A DNA stretch of 35,454 nt from an uncultured Collinsella sp. (GTDB lineage: Bacteria > Actinomycetota > Coriobacteriia > Coriobacteriales > Coriobacteriaceae), in contig UQKW01000021.1 in assembly GCA_900541885.1 (NCBI GenBank), positions 1-35,454 of the forward strand, in the 5' to 3' direction. The notes below the pieces were generated by a model, which saw only the letters and a list, made by a program, of their open reading frames with translations, had not been told where the DNA came from and did not search any database. The position numbers were made by a program, and so were the translations under genes. The stretch's first letter is position 1; every line of letters starts with the position of its first letter. Shown in pieces: positions 1 through 7,735 of the stretch.

Positions 1-42
1 AACGATATGGCACCGTGGGGACACATGTATGTCAATCCTGGT

Positions 43-957
43 CTAACAGAGCCTTTTAATTTCGTAATCCGTGCCTTCGGTCAGCTGACTAGCAAAATAA
101 TGGCGGCCTTGCACATAGCGGGACCATTGGTTAACGCCAGAATCGGCGAGGCTTTCGCCATACGTTTGGGCGACATCGAATTTACCGTCAGCGGAGTATT
201 TGGCGAAACCCTTCTCCACGGGCATGGACTCGATGTCCTTGGAGTGCAGGCAGTTCTCAGTATCGTTCAGGTCGACATCGTAGTTGAGGCTGCCGATGTT
301 GGGGTTGAGTGAGGCGACGTCGTCGGCCAGCTTCATGGCAATCCATTGATGGGCAGAAAGCGTGGCGAACAGCCAGGTCTCGTTGTTGTCGGCGATAATG
401 ATCTGGTCGTTAGTGCAAGTGCCCTGCTCGTCGATCAGGCTGCCGAGGAGCTCGACGCCCTCGCGGGCATTGGCGCTCTGGCCCAGGATGACGCTGCCGT
501 AGCTGTACTCGCCGATGCCGGTAGCCTCATCGATTGGGTCTGCTGCTTTGGCATCCTCGTTATAGGAGGTGCTCAGCGTAGCGGAGCAAGAGACACCCTT
601 CTCGTTGATACCGGCTTCGGAGTAGGCGTCGGTGTGGCCCTCCCAATTGGAGGGATGGTCACGTACGTAGCTGTAGCGATATGTAGGCTTATTCGAAGTG
701 TATTCGAAAGCAGACTCATTCGAGCTGTACGTAAAGCCGGCTTCGTGGGCGGGTTCGATGCCATAGTGCTTGAGATAGCGCTTGCCAAAGTCCTCGGCAC
801 GGCCATAGTACGTGTTGCCGTCGGCCGTTAGATCTTTGCCCATGTACATCTGCGTGCAGGCGAGCGCAGAGGTCGGCATGGACATGATGGTTGCAGCTCC
901 AAAGGCGAGGCCTATGCCCAGCTTTTTGAGCGCGTTGACGGGGTGAGTTTTCCTCAT
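43..957 (-). CDS. Secreted C69-family dipeptidase (linear amide C-N hydrolase fold), apparently truncated
   Basis: A 304-residue protein of the PepD/C69 dipeptidase family, which cleaves dipeptides using an N-terminal cysteine nucleophile. A signal peptide is visible: basic start, hydrophobic stretch at residues 13-26, then Ala-Leu-Ala before Cys34, so cleavage would expose Cys34 as the catalytic residue. The next residues (CTQMYMGKDLTADGNTYYGR) and the segment GINEKGVSCSATLS fit the family. The start has a GGGAGGG ribosome site. Known members are about 470 residues or more, so the C-terminal third is missing. The frame ends in TAG at 43-45, and the same frame then stays open for 14 codons to the window edge, so this may be a nonsense-mutated gene. 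The family call is firm; whether the gene is functional is not. Confidence 0.8.
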   Translation of the reverse strand: MRKTHPVNALKKLGIGLAFGAATIMSMPTSALACTQMYMGKDLTADGNTYYGRAEDFGKRYLKHYGIEPAHEAGFTYSSNESAFEYTSNKPTYRYSYVRDHPSNWEGHTDAYSEAGINEKGVSCSATLSTSYNEDAKAADPIDEATGIGEYSYGSVILGQSANAREGVELLGSLIDEQGTCTNDQIIIADNNETWLFATLSAHQWIAMKLADDVASLNPNIGSLNYDVDLNDTENCLHSKDIESMPVEKGFAKYSADGKFDVAQTYGESLADSGVNQWSRYVQGRHYFASQLTEGTDYEIKRLC

Positions 958-976
958 AATCCCTCCCAGCGTGCGA

Positions 977-1000
977 AAGCCCTCTGTCGCCAGAGGGCTT
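977..1000 (-). promoter_or_regulatory. Strong hairpin in the leader of the C69 dipeptidase gene
   Basis: A perfect 10-bp stem (977-986 with 991-1000, AAGCCCTCTG and its complement) with a 4-base loop, 20 bases upstream of the dipeptidase start. On the minus strand it is followed only by TTTC, so it is a weak terminator or a leader attenuator at best. Its role is inferred. Confidence 0.45.
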
Positions 1001-1102
1001 CAGCCAATAAAGACACTCCCTTAGCGTAACGAATCGGAAACAATATTCATCTATGAAAAATACTTACTCGATAAGCGTAATGAAATATACGATGAGCGGT
1101 TA

Positions 1103-1131
1103 ATTATACTCAGTCTGTAGCTTTAGCCAAA
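1103..1131 (-). promoter_or_regulatory. Candidate promoter of the C69 dipeptidase gene
   Basis: On the minus strand there is a perfect TATAAT (1103-1108) and, 17 bases upstream, TTTGGC (1126-1131), a partial match to TTGACA. The predicted transcript would begin about 60 bases upstream of the 977-1000 hairpin. The rest of 1001-1185 is AT-rich and holds no gene that I can see. Confidence 0.5.
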
Positions 1132-1185
1132 TAAAGACGCCCTGCAATTACTGCATCTGGATAAAGCGTCTGGAAATACCGAAAT

Positions 1186-1227
1186 GAAAAATCCCCCGCT
1201 GTTTGGCAAATGTATAAACAGCGGGGG
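1186..1227 (-). terminator. Rho-independent terminator after the lipid kinase/small protein pair
   Basis: A 12-bp perfect stem (1193-1204 with 1216-1227, CCCCCGCTGTTT) followed on the minus strand by ATTTTTC. It closes the transcript carrying the lipid kinase and the 30-residue protein. Confidence 0.85.
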
Positions 1228-1263
1228 AGATGATAATCGGATGAATATCATACCAATGTGGAA

Positions 1264-1356
1264 TTACTTCTTCCGGCGGTGGATCACGTTAATCGCATAG
1301 CCGACGAGCATGGCCAGGACGATGACGATAAAACCGAGCAGGGGATTGTCGTTCAT
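1264..1356 (-). CDS. 30-residue single-span membrane protein
   Basis: A small gene read on the minus strand: ATG at 1356, TAA at 1264, giving 30 residues. It begins MNDNPLLGF, has a hydrophobic span at about residues 6-25 (IVIVLAMLVGYAINVI) and ends in a basic tail HRRKK. This is the layout of a single membrane helix with a cytoplasmic basic C-terminus by the positive-inside rule. A clear AGGAGG lies 6 bases before the ATG, overlapping the end of the lipid kinase gene, whose stop codon is 9 bases upstream. It is followed by the terminator at 1186-1227, so it should be co-transcribed with the kinase. I recognise no family. It may partner with or regulate the membrane-acting kinase, which is inference from position only. 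Confidence 0.75.
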   Translation of the reverse strand: MNDNPLLGFIVIVLAMLVGYAINVIHRRKK

Positions 1357-1365
1357 GGGTTCCTC

Positions 1366-2283
1366 CTATTTTCCGAGCGGGGAGAATTCGTCGACGATGA
1401 GGTCGAGACATTGCGGAAGCGCGCGGGCGCCAAAGACGCCGGAGTTGCTGGAGATAATCTCGCCATCGAACTGCATGCCCAGCGACGGTGTACAGGTAAT
1501 CTTAGCTTCCTTGGTCTGGATGATCTTGAACTGCGGGCGACCGAGCACCTTGCCGGCGGGGTCGAGCGCAGCGGTGATCACGGTGGGCAGCAACTGCACG
1601 GTTTTTACGGGCTCGATGACCGCGATGTCGACCATGCCGTCGTTCATGCGGCAGTCTGGGAACAGGTTGATGTCGTTTTGGATGACCGAGGTGTTGCCTG
1701 CCATGCAGCAGATGCCGTCTAGCTCCTCGACAATGCCGTCATGCTCAATCGTAAAGTGCGCCACTGTGGGATTGGGCGTAGCAAGCGCCGACAGGAAGTA
1801 GGCGATCTCGCCAATGTCGTTTTTGGTGGGGGCTGCCTTCATCACGATCTCGGCGTCGAAGCCCGAGCCGGCGATGATGATAAAACCATGGCGCTTTTCG
1901 TTGCCGTCCTCGTCGAGCCAAAAGAGCTCACCCATGTCGACCTTGACCGTGCGGCCGGCGCGGCAGGCCTTGGCGAGTGCCGCCGCCTCGGGGGCATTGC
2001 CTATGTTGTTGAAGAACAGGCATGCCGTGCCAGAGGGGAAGACGAGTGTGGGGACGCCGCATCCGCGCATCTGGTCGAGCACGTTGGAGACGGTGCCGTC
2101 GCCACCCGAGACTACCACGCGATCGAACTCGCGCACGTCCGCCACGGCGTCCTCGGGCTCCATGCCATCGCCGATAAAGCGCATCACGACCTCGTCGCCG
2201 CCCTGCGCCAGGGCGTGCGTGAATGCGAAGATTTCATCTGAGCTGGGGCCCGATGCCGGGTTGTGGATGATAAGGCAGCGCAT
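1366..2283 (-). CDS. Diacylglycerol/lipid kinase family protein (YegS/DagK type)
   Basis: A 305-residue protein of the DAGK catalytic-domain family, which phosphorylates diacylglycerol or related lipids with ATP at the inner membrane face. The N-terminus reads MRCLIIHNPASG, the usual first strand of this fold, and the nucleotide-binding GGDGT motif is at residues 60-64, followed by the usual C-terminal beta-rich half. Length matches YegS/DagK (about 300). It is the first gene of a short minus-strand unit with the 30-residue membrane protein. The exact lipid substrate cannot be read from the sequence, so I give no symbol. The region 2284-2381 separates it from the divergent rnd gene and would hold both promoters. 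Confidence 0.85.
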   Translation of the reverse strand: MRCLIIHNPASGPSSDEIFAFTHALAQGGDEVVMRFIGDGMEPEDAVADVREFDRVVVSGGDGTVSNVLDQMRGCGVPTLVFPSGTACLFFNNIGNAPEAAALAKACRAGRTVKVDMGELFWLDEDGNEKRHGFIIIAGSGFDAEIVMKAAPTKNDIGEIAYFLSALATPNPTVAHFTIEHDGIVEELDGICCMAGNTSVIQNDINLFPDCRMNDGMVDIAVIEPVKTVQLLPTVITAALDPAGKVLGRPQFKIIQTKEAKITCTPSLGMQFDGEIISSNSGVFGARALPQCLDLIVDEFSPLGK

Positions 2284-2381
2284 ACTTACGTTCCCGTTCT
2301 GTGACTAACCGAGTATAGTTGTAAGACAATGCCGATATCCTACCCGTGTTTTTCGGGCCTAACCTTATTCGATGGGTTGAT

Positions 2382-3515
2382 ATGTACATTTCCACACATC
2401 AGGCTCTACTCGACTTTTGCCAGCGCGCCAGCGAGTTCGACGCGATTGCCGTCGATACCGAGTTTTTGCGCGAGCGCACGTTCCATCCTCGTCTGTGCCT
2501 GGTCCAGATTGCCACCCCTGCCGAGAGCGTCGCGGTCGATCCGTTGGTGATCGACGACCTGTCGCCGCTCGCCGAGCTTATGGCCGACGAGGGCGTGGTC
2601 AAGGTATTTCATGCCTGCTCGCAGGATATGGAGGTCATGCTCCATACCGTAGGAGTGTTGCCGCGTCCGATTTTTGACACGCAGGTCGCCGCCGCCTTTT
2701 TGGGCGAGCGCCAGCAGATTTCGTACGGCGCGCTCGTGCAGACGTTTTGCGGCGTCTCGCTGCCCAAGACCGAGTCGCTGACCGATTGGTCGCGCCGTCC
2801 GCTGACCGATAAACAGATTGAGTATGCGATCGATGACGTCAAGTACCTGATTGTCGCCTATACCGAGATGACGAGCCGCCTGCGCGAGCTGGGCCGCGTG
2901 GACTGGGTGCTCGACGAGCTACGCCCGCTGGCCGACGAGTCGCACTATCGCGCCGACCGTCACGAGGCATTCCGCAAGGTCAAGCGCATCAACTCCTGCA
3001 GCCGCCATCAGCTGGGCATCGCGCGCGAGCTCGCCGCCTGGCGCGAGGACCGCGCCGAGCGCCGCAACATCCCGCGCAAGTGGGTCATGTCCGACGATAC
3101 GCTGCTGGCGCTCGTCAAGCGCAATCCCGTGCGCGTTGAGGAGTTCCGCAGTATCCGCGGTACCGATCAGCTGGGAGAGCGCGACGTGGACGGCGCGCTC
3201 ATGGCCATCAAGCGCGGCGCGAGCTGCCCGCACGATCGTCTGCCGCTCATGGTGCGCGGACACCGTCAGATCTCGCCGGAGCTGGAGAGCGTGACGGACC
3301 TGATGTATGCGCTCATTCGCCTGGTTGCCGAGCGCTCGGGCGTGGCAACCTCAGTCATTGCCTCGCGCGATGATCTGGCTGACTACATTGAGCATCCCGA
3401 GCAGAGCCCCCTTCGCGAAGGCTGGCGCTTTGAGCTCGTGGGCTCGCGCCTGGACGATTTGCTTTCGGGCAATATGGGGTTGACGGTCAAAGACGGCAAA
3501 ATTGAATTGCTGTAA
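2382..3515 (+). CDS. rnd: Ribonuclease D (3'-5' exoribonuclease, DEDDy)
   Basis: A 377-residue 3'-5' exoribonuclease that trims tRNA and other stable RNA 3' ends. All DEDDy residues are present: D25 and E27 in VDTEF (Exo I), D82 in HACSQDMEV (Exo II), and Y148 with D152 in YAIDD (Exo III). A helical HRDC region follows from about residue 205, with the typical RNIPRKWVMSDDTL segment, and there is a second C-terminal helical domain. Length matches RNase D (about 375). I chose the ATG at 2382 because homologues begin just before this point; a GTG at 2346 in the same frame would add 12 residues. Neither start has a good ribosome site. Confidence 0.9.
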   Translation: MYISTHQALLDFCQRASEFDAIAVDTEFLRERTFHPRLCLVQIATPAESVAVDPLVIDDLSPLAELMADEGVVKVFHACSQDMEVMLHTVGVLPRPIFDTQVAAAFLGERQQISYGALVQTFCGVSLPKTESLTDWSRRPLTDKQIEYAIDDVKYLIVAYTEMTSRLRELGRVDWVLDELRPLADESHYRADRHEAFRKVKRINSCSRHQLGIARELAAWREDRAERRNIPRKWVMSDDTLLALVKRNPVRVEEFRSIRGTDQLGERDVDGALMAIKRGASCPHDRLPLMVRGHRQISPELESVTDLMYALIRLVAERSGVATSVIASRDDLADYIEHPEQSPLREGWRFELVGSRLDDLLSGNMGLTVKDGKIELL

Positions 3516-3533
3516 GGAAGCCTAACAGCCGAG

Positions 3534-3641
3534 TGGTGGGACAAATTCATCAGTAGTGCAAGTCCCAGGGTCGCTTGCGGCAACGAACTCGATGCGACTG
3601 TCACACCTGGGACATGCACTACTGATGAATTTGTCCCACCA
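3534..3641. repeat. Long inverted repeat 1 (36-bp arms, one mismatch)
   Basis: The left arm 3534-3569 and right arm 3606-3641 are reverse complements, with the outer 27 bp perfect and one mismatch in the inner 9. The 36-base centre contains GTCGC and GCGAC that can extend the stem. It sits 18 bases after the rnd stop and about 80 before the zinc peptidase gene. There is no T-run, so it does not look like an ordinary terminator. It has no coding capacity and could be a mobile-element derivative without transposase. Confidence 0.85.
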
Positions 3642-3718
3642 ACATCGGGGTGAGGTCGTTTGTCCCGCTCCGGTGGGTAGAATGCCTCCAACGTGTAACT
3701 CGATTCGGAGGAATTCGC

Positions 3719-4423
3719 ATGCCCTATTACTATGGATACGGCTTTGGTATCGACCCGCTGTACCTGCTGGTTGTTCTTGTCTGTACGGTGCTTGGTCTTG
3801 CCGCGCAGAGCTATATCAACTCGACGTACAAGACGTGGTCCAAGGTACGCTCGGACGGCGACACGGGCGCTGCGGTTGCTCGCCGCATGCTCGACGCCAA
3901 CGGTTGCAACGCCGTGGGTATCAAGGGCGTTGCCGGCGAGCTCACCGACCATTACAACCCGCAGGACAATAACCTGTATCTCTCGGATGCCAACCGTTCG
4001 GGCGGGTCGGTCGCAAGCGTTGCCGTCGCCTGCCACGAGGCGGGCCATGCCGCCCAGCGTCAAAGCGGTTACGCCATGATGAAGGTTCGCACCGCCCTCG
4101 TGCCGGTCGTCAACTTTACCCAGAACACCTGGACCATCGTGTTGCTCTTGGGCCTGTTTATGAACATCGCGGGACTCACGACCCTCGCACTGATCTTCTT
4201 CTCGTTTAGCGTGCTGTTCCAACTGGTTACGCTGCCGGTCGAGATTGATGCCAGCCGCCGCGCCGTGGCGTACATCGAGCAGTCGGGCATGAGCTCCAAG
4301 CAGGTCAATGGTGCCAAGAAGGTCCTGACGGCAGCCGCGCTTACCTATGTTGCCGCAGCGCTCACTTCGATCATTCAGCTGCTCTACCTGATGGCTCGCT
4401 ACAACAGAAACTCCAACCGATAA
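3719..4423 (+). CDS. Membrane zinc metallopeptidase (YugP/Zn_peptidase_2 family)
   Basis: A 234-residue integral membrane protein of the YugP family. A first hydrophobic span covers about residues 12-30. The zinc-binding HEAGH is at 106-110, preceded by VAVAC as is normal for the family. Two more hydrophobic stretches (about residues 135-165 and 203-225) flank EIDASRRA, whose glutamate is the likely third zinc ligand. The ATG at 3719 is chosen because GGAGG lies 7 bases before it; upstream codons in frame have no such site. The substrate is unknown for the family; it is presumed to handle membrane proteins. Confidence 0.85.
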   Translation: MPYYYGYGFGIDPLYLLVVLVCTVLGLAAQSYINSTYKTWSKVRSDGDTGAAVARRMLDANGCNAVGIKGVAGELTDHYNPQDNNLYLSDANRSGGSVASVAVACHEAGHAAQRQSGYAMMKVRTALVPVVNFTQNTWTIVLLLGLFMNIAGLTTLALIFFSFSVLFQLVTLPVEIDASRRAVAYIEQSGMSSKQVNGAKKVLTAAALTYVAAALTSIIQLLYLMARYNRNSNR

Positions 4424-4435
4424 CAAATTGGCTTG

Positions 4436-4472
4436 ACAGGCGCCGCGGAGATTTGTGTCCCCGCGGCGCTGT
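4436..4472 (+). terminator. GC-rich hairpin between the zinc peptidase gene and xseA
   Basis: CGCCGCGG (4441-4448) pairs with CCGCGGCG (4461-4468), extended by ACAG/CTGT with a bulge. It lies 12 bases after the peptidase stop. There is no T-run, so it is either a poor terminator or a leader structure of xseA. Confidence 0.4.
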
Positions 4473-4538
4473 ACTATGTGTTGGACTTGAATTTGCGCAG
4501 GGCCGGAGCCCTTGTGCACGATAACGAAAGGAGGCTGC

Positions 4539-5990
4539 GTGGCAGGCTGGAATCTGACCGGCAATGCCGTTTCCGCCGAGTTCGACGGTTCGGACGAGCA
4601 GGAGCGTAAGGAACTCAGCGTGAGCCAGGCGGTGGAGATCGCCGCCGGCGCGCTCGATGCCATTCCGCAGCTGAGCGTTTTGGGCGAGGTCACGGGCTTC
4701 CGTGGCCCCAATGCCCGAAGCGGCCACTGCTACTTTCAGATCAAGGACGACTCGGCGGCCGTCGACTGCATCATCTGGAAGGGTGCCTATCTCAAGCGCA
4801 CGTTCGATCTGCGCGACGGCATGCAGGTGAGCTTTAAGGGCAGCTTCAATCTTTATAAGGCCACGGGCCGCATGAGCTTTGTCGCTCGCTCATTCTCGCT
4901 GGCGGGGGAGGGTCTGCTGCGTCAACAAGTGGCGCAACTGGCCGAAAAGCTGCGTCGCGAGGGCCTGATGGACGAAGCGCGCAAGCGCCGTATTCCGGTG
5001 TTCTGCTCCCGCGTGGCGGTCGTCACCTCGCTTTCGGGTGCCGTAATCGACGACGTCAAGCGCACATTGCGTCGTCGCAACCCGCTCGTCGAGCTCGTCT
5101 GCGTGGGCGCCAAGGTTCAAGGTGAGGGTGCGCCGGCTGAGCTCATTGAGGGCTTGCGCCGCGCCGCCGCCATCACGCCGGCGCCCGACTGTATTTTGCT
5201 GGTGCGCGGCGGCGGCTCCTTCGAGGACCTCATGACCTTTAACGACGAGGAGCTTGCCCGTGCGGTGGCGGCTTGCCCCGTGCCCGTGGTGACCGGCATT
5301 GGCCATGAGCCCGATACCTCGATTTGCGATATGGTGAGCGACCGTCGCGCCTCCACGCCAACGGCAGCGGCAGAATCGGTGGCGCCGGCTATGACGGAGT
5401 TGGCCGACGTGCTCGAGGCGCGCCATCAGCGTCTGGGCGCCGCGATGGCATCGATGATTGGGTCGAATCAGGTTGATTTGGAGATGCTCGATCAGCGCGG
5501 TCGCCGCGCCTGGGATACCTATACGGCTCGTCTGGGTGACGCGCTCGATGCGGCCGCGTGCCGCCCGTGCCTCAACGATCCAACGTTTATGGTCGAGCGT
5601 CGCGAGTCTGAGCTTGCCTTGACGGCCGATCGTCTGTCCGGCGCCATAACGCGTTCGGTTGGGGCCTTCCGCTCCAACTTCGAGCGTCTGCCCGAGCGCT
5701 TGATCGCAAGCACCTCGGGGCTCGATGGCAAGCGCCATGCGCTCACGCTTGCGAGCTCCCGCCTGGAGCATCAGGGGCGCACGATGCTCAACAAACCTGC
5801 GTCCGATTTGGGCCGTGCGGCAGCCTCGCTCGATGCCCTGTCGCCGCTCAAGGTGCTTGCCCGCGGTTACTCCATCGCGTACAGCGATGACGGTGTGGCT
5901 ACGAGCGCCAAGACCTTTAAGCCCGGCGACGCCATTCGCGTGCGCATGGCAGACGGCAACGTGGCGGCAACGGTCGATACGGTCGAGTAG
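4539..5990 (+). CDS. xseA: Exodeoxyribonuclease VII large subunit
   Basis: The catalytic subunit of exonuclease VII, which degrades single-stranded DNA from either end. It has 483 residues: an OB-fold DNA-binding domain at about 46-120 (reading LGEVTGFRG to SFVARSFSL), then the catalytic domain with the conserved RGGGSFEDL (223-231) and GIGHEPDTSICD (253-264) motifs, then a long helical region ending in LKVLARGYSIA. The GTG at 4539 is preferred because AAAGGAGG lies 4 bases upstream. The small subunit gene follows after 42 bases, so the two subunits are made from one transcript, as is common. Confidence 0.95.
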   Translation: MAGWNLTGNAVSAEFDGSDEQERKELSVSQAVEIAAGALDAIPQLSVLGEVTGFRGPNARSGHCYFQIKDDSAAVDCIIWKGAYLKRTFDLRDGMQVSFKGSFNLYKATGRMSFVARSFSLAGEGLLRQQVAQLAEKLRREGLMDEARKRRIPVFCSRVAVVTSLSGAVIDDVKRTLRRRNPLVELVCVGAKVQGEGAPAELIEGLRRAAAITPAPDCILLVRGGGSFEDLMTFNDEELARAVAACPVPVVTGIGHEPDTSICDMVSDRRASTPTAAAESVAPAMTELADVLEARHQRLGAAMASMIGSNQVDLEMLDQRGRRAWDTYTARLGDALDAAACRPCLNDPTFMVERRESELALTADRLSGAITRSVGAFRSNFERLPERLIASTSGLDGKRHALTLASSRLEHQGRTMLNKPASDLGRAAASLDALSPLKVLARGYSIAYSDDGVATSAKTFKPGDAIRVRMADGNVAATVDTVE

Positions 5991-6032
5991 GCCGCGTTTC
6001 ATGGCGATAAACCTTTAGGAAAGGAAACAGAT

Positions 6033-6299
6033 ATGGCAGAGAAGACCCCGGTCGAGCAGCTTACGTACAAACAGGCCTCGCAGGAACTGGAGCTCATCAT
6101 CCGCAGCCTGGAGTCGGGCGATATGGAGCTCGAGGAGTCGCTCGAGAGCTATACCCGCGGCGTCGAGCTCCTCAAGAGCCTGCGCACCCGCCTGGCCGAT
6201 GCCGAGCAGAAGGTCTCGGTGCTCCTTAAGGACGTCGACGGCAACGACGTGCTCGCCGACGGCGAAGCCGCCAACACCGACGACAACCTCTCGTTCTAA
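6033..6299 (+). CDS. xseB: Exodeoxyribonuclease VII small subunit
   Basis: An 88-residue partner of XseA. The segment LTYKQASQELELIIRSLESG followed by LEESLESYTRGVELLKSL is the signature two-helix coiled-coil hairpin of this family; the C-terminal 20 residues are acidic and likely disordered. The ATG has an AGGAAAGG ribosome site. Length is usual for XseB (about 70-90). Confidence 0.95.
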   Translation: MAEKTPVEQLTYKQASQELELIIRSLESGDMELEESLESYTRGVELLKSLRTRLADAEQKVSVLLKDVDGNDVLADGEAANTDDNLSF

Positions 6300-6348
6300 C
6301 CATCCCGGCCAAATATAATTACCTTGGTCTGTAAGAAAGGAACCAGCT

Positions 6349-6684
6349 ATGTGTGATTGCATCTTCTGCAAAATTGCCAACCACGAGATCCCCTCGACCG
6401 TTGTCTATGAGGACGATCAGGTCATCGCGTTCGACGACCTCAACCCCCAGGCACCGGTCCACACGCTCGTGATCCCCAAGAAGCACTACAGCGACATCGC
6501 CGACAACGTGCCTGCCGAGACCATGGGCGCCATGGCCCACGCCATCCAGGAGGTCGCCAAGGCCAAGGGCCTGGAGGACGGTTTCCGCGTCATCTCCAAC
6601 AAGGGCGTTAACGCCGGTCAGACCGTCATGCACTTCCACATGCACGTCCTCGGTGGCAAAAACCTGGGCGAGAACCTCATCTGA
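6349..6684 (+). CDS. HIT-family (HinT-like) nucleotide phosphoramidase
   Basis: A 111-residue histidine-triad hydrolase, acting on AMP-linked substrates such as phosphoramidates. The triad His-x-His-x-His is at residues 95-99 (HFHMHVLGG), with the nucleophilic central His97. The N-terminal C-x2-C pair (CDCIFCKI) is common in HinT proteins and can bind zinc. It follows xseB by 49 bases with its own AAAGGAA ribosome site and may share its transcript. Confidence 0.92.
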   Translation: MCDCIFCKIANHEIPSTVVYEDDQVIAFDDLNPQAPVHTLVIPKKHYSDIADNVPAETMGAMAHAIQEVAKAKGLEDGFRVISNKGVNAGQTVMHFHMHVLGGKNLGENLI

Positions 6685-6725
6685 GGGCGCGTAGCCCGTC
6701 GACTTGGCTGCCTTTGGAGTAACCT

Positions 6726-7616
6726 ATGCAGCTTTCTCAACTCGAATACCTTCAAGCGGTAGCGAACTACGGCGGCGTGCGCAAAGCGGCTCGCGCCGTT
6801 CACGTGAGCCCACAGGCCGTTTCGTCGGCAATCAAAAAGTTGGAATCTGAGTATCAGATTGTTTTGCTCGACCGATCGGCGGGGGAGGCTGTTTTGTCTC
6901 CGGCGGGCAGAGAATTTGCGCGTCGTGCACGCGTGATCCTGGCACAAGTCGACGATCTCAAAAAGTACGCTCAATCGGGGAACGGCGGCGTTTCGCCCGA
7001 CGGCCACTTCCGTCTTTACGCCCCCTGTCTTCACGGGCGGGGGCGTCTTTTTTCCGAAAACTGGTACGACTCGTTTGAAAGCTTGCACCCCCAGATTCAC
7101 CTTGATGTTTGGCATCAGCCAACGGCCACATGCTTTGAATCACTTGTGCTTGGCATTTCGGATGCGGCCATTTCATTTGAGGAACCAAGGGATAGTGTCC
7201 TTTCTTCGAAATACTTGGGTGAAAAGGAGCTCAAGGTTCTTTCGTGTCCAGCGGGTCATCAATCTGTGGGTGCTATGACCGTTCGTGAGTTGCTGGGCGG
7301 CAGGCTGGCTGTTCCCATTAATTTGTCACCCTGTCTCAATGCAATCAACCAATGTCCCGAGGCTCAGCTGGTTAATTTCCGCTTCCGCGACGTCGAATAC
7401 GAAAACAGGGCGCAGACTGAGTTTCTTCAAGCCGGGGGATTGATATTGAGTTTTTCTGGCTCTTCTCTCGCAACAGATGGACTGGAAGTGAGCGAGTGCT
7501 CCATTGAAGGCTCGCATGACGTGGCCTTGCCCATCTATTTTTGCTATCGACAAAATGCCTGGACCGATCGACACCAGACGGTATTTCTTCACCTATTGCG
7601 TCATCTCGCTTCGTGA
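6726..7616 (+). CDS. LysR-family transcriptional regulator
   Basis: A 296-residue regulator. The N-terminal winged helix is clear at residues 1-65 (LEYLQAVANYGGVRKAARAV, then HVSPQAVSSAIKKLE and a wing ending LSPAGREFARRAR), followed by a linker helix and a periplasmic-binding-like effector domain. The effector domain is weakly conserved and its ligand cannot be read. The gene precedes an MFS transporter in the same direction, so control of that transporter is a reasonable inference. From about position 7000 the base composition turns more AT-rich than the flanking genes. Confidence 0.88.
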   Translation: MQLSQLEYLQAVANYGGVRKAARAVHVSPQAVSSAIKKLESEYQIVLLDRSAGEAVLSPAGREFARRARVILAQVDDLKKYAQSGNGGVSPDGHFRLYAPCLHGRGRLFSENWYDSFESLHPQIHLDVWHQPTATCFESLVLGISDAAISFEEPRDSVLSSKYLGEKELKVLSCPAGHQSVGAMTVRELLGGRLAVPINLSPCLNAINQCPEAQLVNFRFRDVEYENRAQTEFLQAGGLILSFSGSSLATDGLEVSECSIEGSHDVALPIYFCYRQNAWTDRHQTVFLHLLRHLAS

Positions 7617-7655
7617 GGCCATTTGGCCTCGTGGCGTCAAGTGAATGTTGACGCC
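7615..7655 (+). terminator. Two tandem hairpins after the LysR gene
   Basis: GAGGCC (7615-7620) pairs with GGCCTC (7625-7630), and GGCGTCAA (7633-7640) pairs with TTGACGCC (7648-7655). The first stem overlaps the LysR stop codon. Only a short T stretch follows, so termination is probably partial. Confidence 0.4.
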
Positions 7656-7735
7656 TTGTAACACATGACTGACGGCTTTGCCCTCATGCTTTTCCAAGAT
7701 TTCGGTTTGGGCTATTGGCTCTTGGAGGGCGGAGC

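Noticed and set aside
3534..3641. CRISPR or tandem repeat array
   Set aside because: The repeated parts are inverted and occur once per element; there are no regularly spaced direct repeats or cas genes.
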